Below are positions 8,569 through 16,348 of a stretch of 64,000 nt of DNA, in pieces. Position 1 is the first letter of the stretch. Each line of letters starts with the position of its first letter. Below the pieces are notes generated by a model, which was not told the DNA's origin, searched no databases, and saw only the letters and a list, made by a program, of their open reading frames with translations. The stretch is from Pseudolabrys sp. (GTDB taxonomy: Bacteria; Pseudomonadota; Alphaproteobacteria; Rhizobiales; Xanthobacteraceae), in contig JARYIJ010000001.1 in assembly GCA_029980465.1 (NCBI GenBank), forward strand, positions 558,001-622,000, in the 5' to 3' direction. The translations under genes were made by a program, and so were the position numbers.

Positions 8569-9038
8569 ACCTCTCCCCGCGGGCGGGGAGAGGTCGGGAC
8601 GACTAAGCGCCAGCTTTGTCGTCCCGGGTGAGGGGGTCGTGCAAGGCCGCAACGATCTGCTCCAGAACTCCTTCGACGTTGCCAAGGACATCGTTATTCC
8701 AGAAACGCAGGACCGTGTATCCACGACATTGCAGCCATTCAGTGCGAGTAATGTCATCCTGATTTTCGGCGTGCTGACCGCCATCGACCTCAACGATGAG
8801 TCTTTGTTCGCGACAGGCAAAGTCAACAATGAAGGGACCGATCGACGCTTGGCGCACGAACTTGAAGCCGCCGAGTGTACGCGATCGCAGCCGGTTCCAA
8901 AGCTTTACTTCGGCAATCGTCGAATCCCGTCGCAAGCGACGAACGACTTTTGTTCGGATTGGTTTGGCGCCACGCATACGGTGATCCCCCTCACCCGGCG
9001 CCTTCGGCGCCGACCTCTCCCCGCGTGCGGGGAGAGGT
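8569..9038 (-). mobile_element. DUF559 cassette A: nuclease-like gene enclosed by inverted palindromes
   Basis: Read on the gene strand, the cassette starts with a 26-bp palindrome (ACCTCTCCCCGC / GCGGGGAGAGGT, 9013-9038), a small GGCGCC stem-loop and GGTGAGGGGG. The DUF559 gene follows, and then the mirror image: CCCCCTCACCC, a CGGGACGAC / GTCGTCCCG stem and a second palindrome (8569-8594). The stop codon of the gene lies inside the 3' repeat. It sits between ddlB and ftsQ, which are normally adjacent, so it looks like an insertion. No target duplication was identified. Confidence 0.6.
8603..8977 (-). CDS. DUF559 endonuclease-like protein (copy A)
   Basis: The 124-aa product matches the DUF559 family, related to the Vsr/PD-(D/E)XK nuclease fold. 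A basic helical N-terminus (RRLRRDSTIAEVKLWNRLR) is followed by the core FKFVRQASIGPFIVDFAC, the acidic strand LIVEVDGGQH, and the C-terminal VLRFWNNDVL. The Asp of VDF and the Glu/Asp of EVDG are the likely metal ligands. No biological role is established for the family; nuclease activity is inferred from the fold. The last residues (DPLTRDD) are encoded by the flanking repeat. Start ATG at 8977. It lies between ddlB and ftsQ on the same strand. Confidence 0.85.
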   Translation of the reverse strand: MRGAKPIRTKVVRRLRRDSTIAEVKLWNRLRSRTLGGFKFVRQASIGPFIVDFACREQRLIVEVDGGQHAENQDDITRTEWLQCRGYTVLRFWNNDVLGNVEGVLEQIVAALHDPLTRDDKAGA

Positions 9039-9049
9039 ATAGGACCGTA

Positions 9050-9979
9050 TTACCGCCCGAGCGAGGCGTCCTCGACCATCCAGCGCACCAGCTCCGGGAA
9101 CGGCCGGCCGGCGTGAACCGCCAGATCGGGCACCAGCGAGGTCTGCGCCATGCCGGGCTGGGTGTTCACCTCGAGACAGACCAGCCCCTTTGTCCCTTCG
9201 AGGCTGTCGTCGTAACGGAAGTCGGCGCGCGATACGCCACGGCAGCCGAGCGCCTTGTGCGCCGCCACCGACAGCCGGCGCACCTCCTCGTAGACCTGTG
9301 GCGGGATCGGCGCCGGCAGCAGATGCTTGGAGCCGCCGGGGGCGTATTTCGACTCGTAGTCGTAGAACTTCGTCGTCGGCACGATCTCGATGACACCGAG
9401 CGCCTCGTCGCCCATGACGCCGCAGGTCAATTCCTTGCCGGGGATGTAGGGTTCGACCAGCACCATCTCGCCGAACGGCCAGTCCGGCCGTGTCAGTTCC
9501 TGCGGCGGATGCGTCATGTCCTCGCGCACGATGAAGACACCGACGCTCGAGCCCTCCGCCACCGGCTTGATGACATAGGGCACCGCGATCAGGTGGCGCC
9601 TGGCCGCCTCCATGCGGGTCGCAACGAGCCCGCCCGGCACCGGCACGCCGGCGGCGCGCAGCACGCTCTTGGCGATATCCTTTTGTATGGCCAGCGCCGA
9701 CGCCAGCACGCCGGAATGCGAATAGGGAATGCCGAGAATCTCCAGCATGCCCTGCAACGTGCCGTCCTCGCCGGGACGGCCGTGCAGGATGTTGAGCGCC
9801 ACGTCCGGCTTGAGGTCGCGCAAGGTGAACGCGATGTCGCGGGTGACGTCGACGCGGCTGACCCTGTAGACGCCGAGGCTGTCGAGCGCATCGGCGCAGG
9901 CCTTGCCGGACCACAGCGACACCTCGCGTTCGGCCGACCAGCCGCCCATGAGGACGGCGACGTGTTTCTTGCCGCTCAC
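9050..9979 (-). CDS. ddlB: D-alanine--D-alanine ligase
   Basis: This ATP-grasp ligase makes D-Ala-D-Ala, the dipeptide that MurF adds to the peptidoglycan precursor. At 309 aa it has normal length. Visible family features are the N-terminal VAVLMGGWSAEREVSLWSG, the LHGRPGEDGTLQG segment, the ATP-grasp lysine strand YVIKPVAEGSSVGVF, and the C-terminal CLEVNTQPGMAQTSL metal-binding strand. It lies between murB and ftsQ as in other Rhizobiales, but is separated from each by an inserted accessory gene and palindromes. Confidence 0.96.
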   Translation of the reverse strand: MSGKKHVAVLMGGWSAEREVSLWSGKACADALDSLGVYRVSRVDVTRDIAFTLRDLKPDVALNILHGRPGEDGTLQGMLEILGIPYSHSGVLASALAIQKDIAKSVLRAAGVPVPGGLVATRMEAARRHLIAVPYVIKPVAEGSSVGVFIVREDMTHPPQELTRPDWPFGEMVLVEPYIPGKELTCGVMGDEALGVIEIVPTTKFYDYESKYAPGGSKHLLPAPIPPQVYEEVRRLSVAAHKALGCRGVSRADFRYDDSLEGTKGLVCLEVNTQPGMAQTSLVPDLAVHAGRPFPELVRWMVEDASLGR

Positions 9980-10110
9980 GTGACCTCCGTCATGCCGATG
10001 GCAGCGCCGCGAATCAAGCCTTACAATCGCCTATTCTAAGGGGATGTCCAGTATTCGCGCCGCCGCCGTTTGGTCCCCGGCGCGGGACATGATTCAAGCA
10101 TGACTCAGAC

Positions 10111-10893
10111 ATGATCCAGGCTTGGCTCGACTCGCCGACGCCCGTGCTGTTCGTGACGCTGGCGGCGTTCTACGCCGTGACCGGGACGATCATCGCCTTA
10201 GTGGTCTTCGGCCGCATCTTCAAACCGCTGACCAGCCGCGTCGAAGGCGTGGCGCCGGCTTATTTCGGCGTTGTCAGCATCCTGTTCGCGCTGCTGACCG
10301 GCTTCCTCGCCAGCGACATCAGCGACCGCAACCGCCAGGCGGCGCGCGCGGTGCAAGCGGAAGCCGGCGCGCTGCGCAACGTCTTCACGCTGAGCGTCGC
10401 CGCGGCCGCCGACATGCACCACATCCGCGCGGCGTGGCGGGCCTATGTCGAAAGCGTCGTCAACGACGACTGGCCGGCGATGGCGCGCGGCGAGATGTCG
10501 GCCACAACCGACCACGCCTACGATCAGCTGCTGCGCGAGGTCGCCGATCCGGGGATCACGTCGACGTCCGGCGCCGCCGTTCAGAATGCTTTGCTGAGCG
10601 AGATGGTGCGCGTCGGCACGGCGCGCTCCGACCGCAGCACGCTCGCCAACGACCGCACCAACGACATCAAGTGGATCATGGTGCTGCTGCTCGGTGTCAT
10701 GACGCAGGTCGGCATCGGCGTCGTGCATCTGCAGAAACGCGGCGCCCACATCGCCGCGCTGGCGATCTTTTCGACCGCCGCGGTGGTCGCGCTCGGCCTC
10801 GTCGCCCTGCAGGAATCGCCGTTCGAAGGGCCGGTCGAGATCAGCCCGGCGCCGTTCCAGGCGCTGCTCAAGCTCGGCGGCCCGGGCGGGTAG
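10111..10893 (+). CDS. DUF4239-family membrane protein
   Basis: A 260-aa protein with four predicted membrane segments: about residues 12-33, 50-66, 189-206 and 212-230. A soluble helical region lies between the second and third. This layout matches DUF4239 (bestrophin-like) proteins, whose function is unknown. It is on the strand opposite to the dcw genes, between ddlB and murB, so it must have its own transcript. The start at 10111 has no clear Shine-Dalgarno; short direct repeats (CATGA-type) precede it. The 3' end is followed within 10 bp by a palindrome pair. Family assignment is from topology and general pattern only. Confidence 0.65.
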   Translation: MIQAWLDSPTPVLFVTLAAFYAVTGTIIALVVFGRIFKPLTSRVEGVAPAYFGVVSILFALLTGFLASDISDRNRQAARAVQAEAGALRNVFTLSVAAAADMHHIRAAWRAYVESVVNDDWPAMARGEMSATTDHAYDQLLREVADPGITSTSGAAVQNALLSEMVRVGTARSDRSTLANDRTNDIKWIMVLLLGVMTQVGIGVVHLQKRGAHIAALAIFSTAAVVALGLVALQESPFEGPVEISPAPFQALLKLGGPGG

Positions 10894-10901
10894 CCGTTCT
10901 T

Positions 10902-11018
10902 CCCTCTCCCGTTCACGGGAGAGGGTGGCGAGCGCCGGTTGGCGCGAGCCGGGTGAGGGCGTTTCGGTGATAAAGCAAAGACCCCACACCCCGACCCTCT
11001 CCCGCAAGCGGGAGAGGG
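10902..11018. repeat. Gene-less REPIN-like pair of palindromes
   Basis: Two copies of the CCCTCTCCCG / CGGGAGAGGG palindrome (10902-10925 and 10995-11018) face each other around GGGTGAGGG ... CCCCACACCCC. The unit order is the same as in the DUF559 cassettes, but only about 20 bp replace the gene. It sits between the convergent DUF4239 gene and murB and could also act as a two-way transcription barrier. Confidence 0.75.
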
Positions 11019-11063
11019 AGCGCTCCATGCCCGCGGCGGTGCTGCGCCTGAATCTCACTCAAG

Positions 11064-11981
11064 CTAACCCGCAACGCCGATCCGCTTGATCTCCCACTCG
11101 AGCGTGATGCCCGACTGCGCCTTGACGCGCTCGCGCACGGTCTCGCCCAGCGTCTCGATGTCGGCGGCCGTGGCGGCGCCGCGATTGATCAGGAAGTTGC
11201 AATGCAACTCCGACACCTGCGCGCCGCCGACGACGAGGCCGCGGCAGCCGGCGGCGTCGATCAGTTGCCAGGCCTTGTGGCCCGGCGGATTCTTGAAGGT
11301 CGAGCCGCCGGTGCGGCTCTTGATCGGCTGCGTCGCCTCGCGCGCCTCGGTGATCTTGTCCATCTCGGCGGCGATCACAGCCTTGTCGCCCGCTTTGCCC
11401 TCGAACAAAGCGGACGTGAAGATGACGTCGTCCGGCACGCCGCTGTGACGATACGAGAAGCCCATCTCGGCATTGGTGAAGGTACGCAGGTCGCCGCCAC
11501 GCGTCACCGCATTGGCGAGCACGAGCACATCCTTCGTTTCGCCGCCATAGGCGCCGGCGTTCATGCGCAGCGCGCCGCCGACGGCGCCGGGCACGCCGCG
11601 ATAGAACGACAGGCCGGCGATGCCGGCATCCGCCGCGGCGCGCGCCACCTTGACGTCCGGCACCGCGGCGCCGGCAAGGACGCGCGTGCCTTCGGCGCTG
11701 ACCTCGTTGAAGCCGCGGCCGAGCCGGATCGTCACGCCGGGCACGCCGCCGTCACGCACGATGAGGTTCGAGCCGAGCCCGATCGCCTGCACGGGAAGGT
11801 CGGACGGCAGCTTGCCGAGGACGTAGGCGAGATCGTCCTCGCTGTCCGGCATGAACAGCACCTGCGCCGGCCCGCCGACGCGAAACCACGTGACATCGGC
11901 GAGCGGCTGGTTGGCGACCAGCCGGCCGGCAAGCCGCGGCATCAGCGCCTTCAGCTTCGGGACGATATCGGGGAAGGTCAT
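11064..11981 (-). CDS. murB: UDP-N-acetylenolpyruvoylglucosamine reductase MurB
   Basis: MurB is the FAD enzyme that reduces UDP-GlcNAc-enolpyruvate to UDP-MurNAc with NADPH in the cytoplasm. The 305-aa protein has the FAD-binding patterns [13 protein letters not shown] and [13 protein letters not shown], the [21 protein letters not shown] signature, and the late [20 protein letters not shown] segment whose serine is the proton donor. Length is typical of the type without the extra C-terminal domain loop. It follows murC on the same strand; the 155-bp spacer holds repeats, including an unoccupied IS target palindrome. Confidence 0.97.
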   Translation of the reverse strand: MTFPDIVPKLKALMPRLAGRLVANQPLADVTWFRVGGPAQVLFMPDSEDDLAYVLGKLPSDLPVQAIGLGSNLIVRDGGVPGVTIRLGRGFNEVSAEGTRVLAGAAVPDVKVARAAADAGIAGLSFYRGVPGAVGGALRMNAGAYGGETKDVLVLANAVTRGGDLRTFTNAEMGFSYRHSGVPDDVIFTSALFEGKAGDKAVIAAEMDKITEAREATQPIKSRTGGSTFKNPPGHKAWQLIDAAGCRGLVVGGAQVSELHCNFLINRGAATAADIETLGETVRERVKAQSGITLEWEIKRIGVAG

Positions 11982-12002
11982 GCTTTGTCTCTGTCGTCAC
12001 CG

Positions 12003-12040
12003 GGCATAGCACGTCGACGACGGGCGTGAACGCCCTTATG
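12003..12040. repeat. Nested stem-loop repeat, degraded copy
   Basis: On the minus strand this reads as an ATAAGGGCGTTCACGCCCGTC-type stem-loop closing with CTATGCCCGG. It is the same family as the nested inserts near 7.27, 14.2, 15.0, 61.4 and 63.4 kb. Confidence 0.5.
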
Positions 12041-12081
12041 TCCCGGTAACCCCGCTGAGGAAAAGTGCGTCCTTGATCGGG

Positions 12082-12107
12082 ATGGCCGGGACAAGCCCGG
12101 CCATGAC
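12082..12107. repeat. GC palindrome: unoccupied copy of the IS481 target
   Basis: Arms ATGGCCGGG and CCCGGCCAT enclose a 5-bp loop that reads CTTGT on the minus strand, followed by GAC on the plus strand. This is the same sequence that, interrupted, flanks both IS481-family copies (33210 and 58301), so it represents an empty insertion site. Confidence 0.8.
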
Positions 12108-12136
12108 GGGCTATTGAATGCGACTGCGAAATCAAC

Positions 12137-13540
12137 CTACCCCAATACCGCAAGCTCACCCGGCAGCGCGGCGGCCCATTGCGTGATGTTGCCGGCGCCG
12201 AGCAGCACGACGAAGTCGCCGGGCCTGGCCAGGCCCTTGACGATGCCGGCCAGTTGCTCCGGTCCGTCGAGCGCGATGACCTGGCGGTGGCCCCGCGCGC
12301 GCAAGGCTTCGACCAGGCTGTCGCGGTCGGCACCCTCGATCGGCGCCTCGCCGGCCGGATAGACGTTGGCGACGATGACGGCGTCGGCGTCGTTGAAGCA
12401 GGTCGAGAACGGCTCGAACAGGCTCTTGAGCCGCGTGTAGCGGTGCGGCTGCACCACGGCGATCACCTGCCCCTTGGTCGACTCGCGCGCCGCCCTGAGC
12501 ACCGCCGCGATCTCGACCGGGTGGTGACCGTAGTCGTCGATGATGACCGCGCCGTTCCATTCGCCGACGCGCGTGAAGCGGCGCTTGACGCCGCCGAACT
12601 TGCCGAGCGCGGCGCGGATCTTGTCGTCGGCAATGCCGAGCTCGTGCGCGACCGCGACAGCCGACGTCGCGTTGAGCGCGTTGTGGCGGCCCGGCATCGG
12701 CAGCGCGAGGTCGCGCACGCGATGCACCTCCTTGCCGTCGCGGTCGCGGAACACGACCGCGAAGCGCTGGGTGCCGCCGTCGTTGACGAGATCGACGAGC
12801 CGCACGTCGGCCTGCGCGTTCTCGCCGTAGGTGATGATGCGCCGGTCGGTGATGCGGCCGACCAGGCGCTGCACGATCGGATGGTCGGTGCACATGACGG
12901 CGAAGCCGTAGAACGGCACGTTGCCGACGAAGTCGACAAAGGCGTCCTGCACCGCGGCGAAGGTCTTGAAGTGATCGAGATGCTCGGCATCGACATTGGT
13001 GACGATGGCGACGTCGGCCGGCAGCTTGAGGAACGTGCCGTCGGACTCGTCGGCCTCGACCACCATCCAGTCGCCGGCGCCGAGGCGGGCGTTGGTGCCG
13101 TAGGCGTTGATGATGCCGCCGTTGATGACGGTCGGATCGAAGCCGGCGGCGTCGAGCAGGGTCGCGACCATCGAGGTCGTCGTGGTCTTGCCGTGCGTGC
13201 CGGCGATGGCGACGCAGCTTTTCAGCCGCATCAGCTCGGCGAGCATCTCGGCGCGCCGCACCACCGGCAGGCGCAGCGCCCGCGCCGCCACCAGTTCCGG
13301 ATTGTCCGGCCTGATCGCCGACGACACGACCACGACGTCGGCGCCGTCGAGGTTCTCCGCCTTGTGGCCGATATGGACGGTCACGCCCTTGTCGCGCAGC
13401 CGCTTGACGTTGCCGCTGTCGGCGGCGTCGGAGCCGGTCACCGTATAACCGAGATTGACCAGCACCTCGGCGATGCCGCTCATGCCGATGCCGCCGATGC
13501 CGACGAAATGCACCGGGCCGATGTCGCGCGGCAGTTTCAT
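12137..13540 (-). CDS. murC: UDP-N-acetylmuramate--L-alanine ligase MurC
   Basis: MurC adds L-Ala to UDP-MurNAc, the first amino acid of the stem peptide, using ATP. The 467-aa product shows an N-terminal Rossmann-like UDP-binding start ([18 protein letters not shown]), the Mur-ligase ATP loop GTHGKTTT at residues 114-121, [10 protein letters not shown], and the C-terminal [10 protein letters not shown] and QPHRYTR motifs. These distinguish MurC from MurD, MurE and MurF. It starts at 13540 ([10 protein letters not shown]). Upstream, two plus-strand accessory genes separate it from murG, which it normally follows. Confidence 0.98.
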   Translation of the reverse strand: MKLPRDIGPVHFVGIGGIGMSGIAEVLVNLGYTVTGSDAADSGNVKRLRDKGVTVHIGHKAENLDGADVVVVSSAIRPDNPELVAARALRLPVVRRAEMLAELMRLKSCVAIAGTHGKTTTTSMVATLLDAAGFDPTVINGGIINAYGTNARLGAGDWMVVEADESDGTFLKLPADVAIVTNVDAEHLDHFKTFAAVQDAFVDFVGNVPFYGFAVMCTDHPIVQRLVGRITDRRIITYGENAQADVRLVDLVNDGGTQRFAVVFRDRDGKEVHRVRDLALPMPGRHNALNATSAVAVAHELGIADDKIRAALGKFGGVKRRFTRVGEWNGAVIIDDYGHHPVEIAAVLRAARESTKGQVIAVVQPHRYTRLKSLFEPFSTCFNDADAVIVANVYPAGEAPIEGADRDSLVEALRARGHRQVIALDGPEQLAGIVKGLARPGDFVVLLGAGNITQWAAALPGELAVLG

Positions 13541-13555
13541 GGGTTTTGACGCCCC

Positions 13556-13614
13556 CTCTTGTCCCGGATCAGCGGTGCACCGTTACACGCTGCGCCGCAT
13601 CCGGGACACGAGTC
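13556..13614. repeat. Partial GTGTCCCGG-family palindrome
   Basis: A short inverted repeat with ends TTGTCCCGGAT and ATCCGGGACACGAG around a GGTGCACC... core. It is a truncated copy of the longer GTGTCCCGG elements at 14042, 14911, 22319 and 63362. It occupies the murC leader; the remaining bases to 13759 show another CCCGGGACACGAG fragment and no supported gene. Confidence 0.55.
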
Positions 13615-13759
13615 AGTATTCGGCGTCAAGCCCCAGCGACTTCAGCACCAACAGCGCGAGCCACCAGGCGCGCCGGCAGGCCCGGGACACGAGTCCGGGA
13701 AATCCAGTATTCTTTTCGGCCAGACTCCAAGGTTTCCAAGGTTGCGGAGGACCACCGCC

Positions 13760-14005
13760 ATGCCTGCAAAGCCGTCAAAACGCCGCGCCGCCAGCCTGAA
13801 GCGTTTCAAGGTCGGCGATCACGTCAGCTGGAACTCCGAGGCGGGCCGGGTCAGCGGCAGGATCATCCGCGTTCACACCGGCGACGTGAACTACAAGGGC
13901 TACATCCACCACGCCAGCGAGGACGAGCCGCAATACGAGATCAAGAGCGACAAGACCGATCACGTCGCCTTGCACAAGGGCGCGGTGCTCCGCCTGATCC
14001 GCTGA
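13760..14005 (+). CDS. DUF2945 / HVA1-type small Tudor-like protein
   Basis: An 81-aa basic protein. After a Lys/Arg-rich leader it carries the pattern FKVGDHVSWNSEAGRVSG, then IIRVHTGDVNYKGYIHHAS and the closing DHVALHKGAVLRLI. This matches DUF2945 (hypervirulence-associated TUDOR domain), a small beta-barrel of unknown bacterial function. A good Shine-Dalgarno (GGAGG, 13746-13750) lies 9 bp before the ATG at 13760, which decides this start over an upstream in-frame ATG at 13559. It is antisense to the dcw genes, between murC and murG, next to a GTGTCCCGG repeat. Confidence 0.8.
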   Translation: MPAKPSKRRAASLKRFKVGDHVSWNSEAGRVSGRIIRVHTGDVNYKGYIHHASEDEPQYEIKSDKTDHVALHKGAVLRLIR

Positions 14006-14041
14006 CGCCGAAACGGGATGATGTCGCAGCCAAATCGACGG

Positions 14042-14246
14042 CGTGTCCCGGACGCGGTGCAGCACGAACCAGAAGCGCGGTCATGCGCTTCTGGTGATGT
14101 GGTGCTCCGCAGAGCCGGGACCCCGGTTTCTTCATCCTCGCGCACACAATTCAAATGAAGCGGGGTCCCGGTTCTGCGGAGCAGCGCCATAAGCGCGTTT
14201 ACGCTCGTCTTCGACGCGCTATGGCGCTGCACCGCGCCCGGGACAC
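14042..14246. repeat. GTGTCCCGG-family palindromic element, full copy
   Basis: The outer ends GTGTCCCGG and CCGGGACAC are inverted. Inside lie a second pair (CAGAGCCGGGACCCCGG / CGGGGTCCCGGTTCTGCGG) and a nested AAGCGCGTTTACGC stem-loop at about 14191-14220. The left arm carries an extra CCAGAAGCGC hairpin missing from the 14911 copy. It fills most of the 332-bp gap 14006-14337; no gene is seen there. Confidence 0.8.
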
Positions 14247-14337
14247 GAGCCTGAAAATCTGCAGTCCTTTCCGGGCCAAACGCTTGGATGAGGAAAAACG
14301 GCTGTGCTTGAAACAAGCGGCGCGTTAAGACACGAAC

Positions 14338-14874
14338 ATGGCACTGCCGTTCTACACCATCGGCCACTCCACCCGCAGCATCGAGGACTTCGTCGCGCTG
14401 CTGAGGGAGGCCGGGGTCCGCGTTGTCGTCGATGTGCGCACGATCCCGCGGTCGCGCACCAATCCGCAATACAACGCCGACGTGCTGCCGCAGACGCTGT
14501 CGGACTTCCAGATCGGCTACGAGCACATCGCGGCGCTCGGCGGCCTGCGCGGCCACAAGGCCGCGATCCCGGCCGAGGTCAACGGCTTCTGGGAGAACCA
14601 GAGCTTTCACAACTATGCCGACTACGCCATGAGCGAGAGCTTTCGCATCGGATTGTCGCGGCTGCGCGACATCGGCCACGCGACGACCTGCGCGACGATG
14701 TGCGCCGAGGCGGTCTGGTGGCGTTGTCACCGGCGGATCATCGCCGACTATCTGATCGCGGCTGGCGAAACCGTCTTCCACATTCTGGCGCAGAACCGCA
14801 TCGACCCGGCGCGCATGACGGAGGGAGCGCGGCCCGGACCCGACGGCTCGCTGGTCTATCCGGCGGCAACTTGA
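14338..14874 (+). CDS. DUF488 family protein
   Basis: The 178-aa protein starts with the family hallmark FYTIGHSTRSIEDFVALL and continues VVDVRTIPRSRTNPQY, IAALGGLRGH and a C-terminal CAEAVWWRCHRRIIADYL block. The conserved CAE...CHR cysteines and histidine suggest a metal or redox site, but no DUF488 member with this layout has a settled activity. Both sides carry GTGTCCCGG-family repeats (14042-14246 and 14911-15084), and the gene is on the strand opposite the surrounding mur genes. This looks like an insertion of the gene together with repeats, or repeat accumulation around it. Confidence 0.85.
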   Translation: MALPFYTIGHSTRSIEDFVALLREAGVRVVVDVRTIPRSRTNPQYNADVLPQTLSDFQIGYEHIAALGGLRGHKAAIPAEVNGFWENQSFHNYADYAMSESFRIGLSRLRDIGHATTCATMCAEAVWWRCHRRIIADYLIAAGETVFHILAQNRIDPARMTEGARPGPDGSLVYPAAT

Positions 14875-14910
14875 GAGCTTGCCCGGACAGTCAGGCTTGA
14901 ATTGAGCGTC

Positions 14911-15084
14911 GTGTCCCGGACGCGGTGCAGCACGAAGTGATGCACCGCAGAGCCGGGACCCCGGTTTCTTCATCATCGCGCACACAATTCACATGAAGCG
15001 GGGTCCCGGTTCTGCGGAGCAGCGCTACAAGCGCGTTTACGCGCGTCTTCGACGCGCTATAGCGCTGCACCGCGCCCGGGACAC
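14911..15084. repeat. GTGTCCCGG-family palindromic element, full copy
   Basis: This is nearly identical in plan to the 14042 copy: outer GTGTCCCGG / CCGGGACAC, inner CCGGGACCCCGG / CGGGGTCCCGG, and a nested GCGCGTTTACGCGCG stem-loop (about 15029-15060). The two copies bracket the DUF488 gene in direct orientation. Confidence 0.8.
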
Positions 15085-15099
15085 GAGCAGCATCCGGTA

Positions 15100-16203
15100 T
15101 CAAATCCCCGCCGTTTTCAGCACCAACGCCGCGAGCCGTTCGGCCGCATCGAGAGTGCCGATGCCTTTCGCCACGGCGGCCATGCCGGCGAGCGTATCGG
15201 GCGAGGCGGCGAGCCGCGTGATCTCCGCCGCCAGACGTTCAGGCGAAAAATCCTTCTGCTCCATGACGACGGCGCCGCCCGCCTTCTCGAGCACCCGCGC
15301 GTTGCCGAGCTGATCCTGGTCGAGCGCGCCGGGCAGCGGCACAAGGATCGCCGGCCGGCCGATGGCGGACAGCTCGGCGACCGTCGAGGCCCCCGAGCGC
15401 GCGATCACCAGATGGCTGTGCGCGATGCGCGCCGGCAGGTCCGTAAAGAACGGCGCGACCTCGGCCGTCACGCCGGCTTTCTCATAGTCGCCGGCAACGC
15501 GCGCCCGATCCTCGCCGCGCGCCTGCTGCACGATAACGAGCCGCGCGCGCAACGCCGGATCGAGCATGGCGATTGCGTCCGGCACGATGTCGGCCATCAC
15601 CCGCGCGCCCTGGCTGCCGCCGAAGATGACGAGCTTGAGCGGTCCGCCCGGCTGCGGCGCGTCGTAGGGCGTGCTCGCCGCCGCGATCACATTGGGCCGC
15701 ACCGGATTACCGGTCACGGTCACCTTCGGCCTGAACGCCTCGGGCAACAGCCGCACCTCGGGAACGCTCGCGGCGATGGCGTCGACCCGCGCGGCCAATG
15801 CGCGGTTGGCGCGGCCCATCACCGCGTTCTGCTCGTGCAGCACCGCCGGGATGCCGCGCATCGCCGCGGCGAACAAAGGCGGCAAGGTCGGATAGCCGCC
15901 GAAGCCGACCACGACGGCCGGTTTCAGACGGCCGAGCACGAGCCACGCCTTGGCCAGGCCGTAGGTCAGGACCGCGATCGTCTTCGCGTAGTCGAGCGGG
16001 CTTGAGCCGCGCAATGTGCTGCTCGGAATGACGTGGGTGGACTCGGCGGGAAAATCGCCGCCGTAGCCGGCGACGCGCTCGTCGGTCGCCAGCGCGACGC
16101 GCACGCCGCGCGCCTTCAGCGCGACCGCGAGGGCCTGGGCGGGAAAGAGGTGCCCGCCGGTTCCGCCCGCGGCGAGAAGGACGAGGGGTTTGTTCTCCGG
16201 CAT
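15100..16203 (-). CDS. murG: UDP-N-acetylglucosamine--N-acetylmuramyl-(pentapeptide) transferase MurG
   Basis: MurG is the membrane-associated glycosyltransferase that converts lipid I to lipid II. The 367-aa product begins MPENKPLVLLAAGGTGGHLF, with the acceptor-binding GGTGGH loop at 13-18. It also has the YPTLPPLFAA and LHEQNAVMGRANR segments and the C-terminal UDP-GlcNAc site (VIARSGASTVAEL, LPGALDQDQLGNA). The start at 16203 is chosen on homology; an in-frame ATG at 16278 would translate a palindrome pair. ftsW lies upstream on the same strand. Confidence 0.97.
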   Translation of the reverse strand: MPENKPLVLLAAGGTGGHLFPAQALAVALKARGVRVALATDERVAGYGGDFPAESTHVIPSSTLRGSSPLDYAKTIAVLTYGLAKAWLVLGRLKPAVVVGFGGYPTLPPLFAAAMRGIPAVLHEQNAVMGRANRALAARVDAIAASVPEVRLLPEAFRPKVTVTGNPVRPNVIAAASTPYDAPQPGGPLKLVIFGGSQGARVMADIVPDAIAMLDPALRARLVIVQQARGEDRARVAGDYEKAGVTAEVAPFFTDLPARIAHSHLVIARSGASTVAELSAIGRPAILVPLPGALDQDQLGNARVLEKAGGAVVMEQKDFSPERLAAEITRLAASPDTLAGMAAVAKGIGTLDAAERLAALVLKTAGI

Positions 16204-16222
16204 CGTGACAATCGCTGCCTTC

Positions 16223-16329
16223 ACCCTCCCCCTTGTGGGGAGGGTCGACCGCCAAAGGCGGTCGGGGTGGGGGTCCATCGAGGAAGACAGCTACCCCCCT
16301 CCCCAACCCTCCCCCACAAGGGGGGAGGG
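16223..16329. repeat. Gene-less REPIN-like palindrome pair in the murG leader
   Basis: Two facing palindromes (ACCCTCCCCC / GGGGAGGGT, 16223-16245; and ACCCTCCCCCAC / GGGGGGAGGG, 16307-16329) enclose a GACCGCC-AAA-GGCGGTC stem, GGGGTGGGGG and a mirrored CCCCCCTCCCC. It has the same order as the 10902 element but belongs to a CCTCCCCC sequence subtype. It occupies most of the ftsW-murG spacer. Confidence 0.75.
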
Positions 16330-16348
16330 AGAAGAGAGCAGCGACGCT

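Noticed and set aside
14042..15084. CRISPR-like array from the repeated GTGTCCCGG units
   Set aside because: The units are long palindromes at irregular distances with an intervening gene; there are no short, regular repeats or spacers and no cas genes.
16204..16278. Extended N-terminus of MurG from an ATG at 16278
   Set aside because: It would translate part of a REPIN-like palindrome; MurG proteins begin with the Gly-rich loop region close to MPENKPL.
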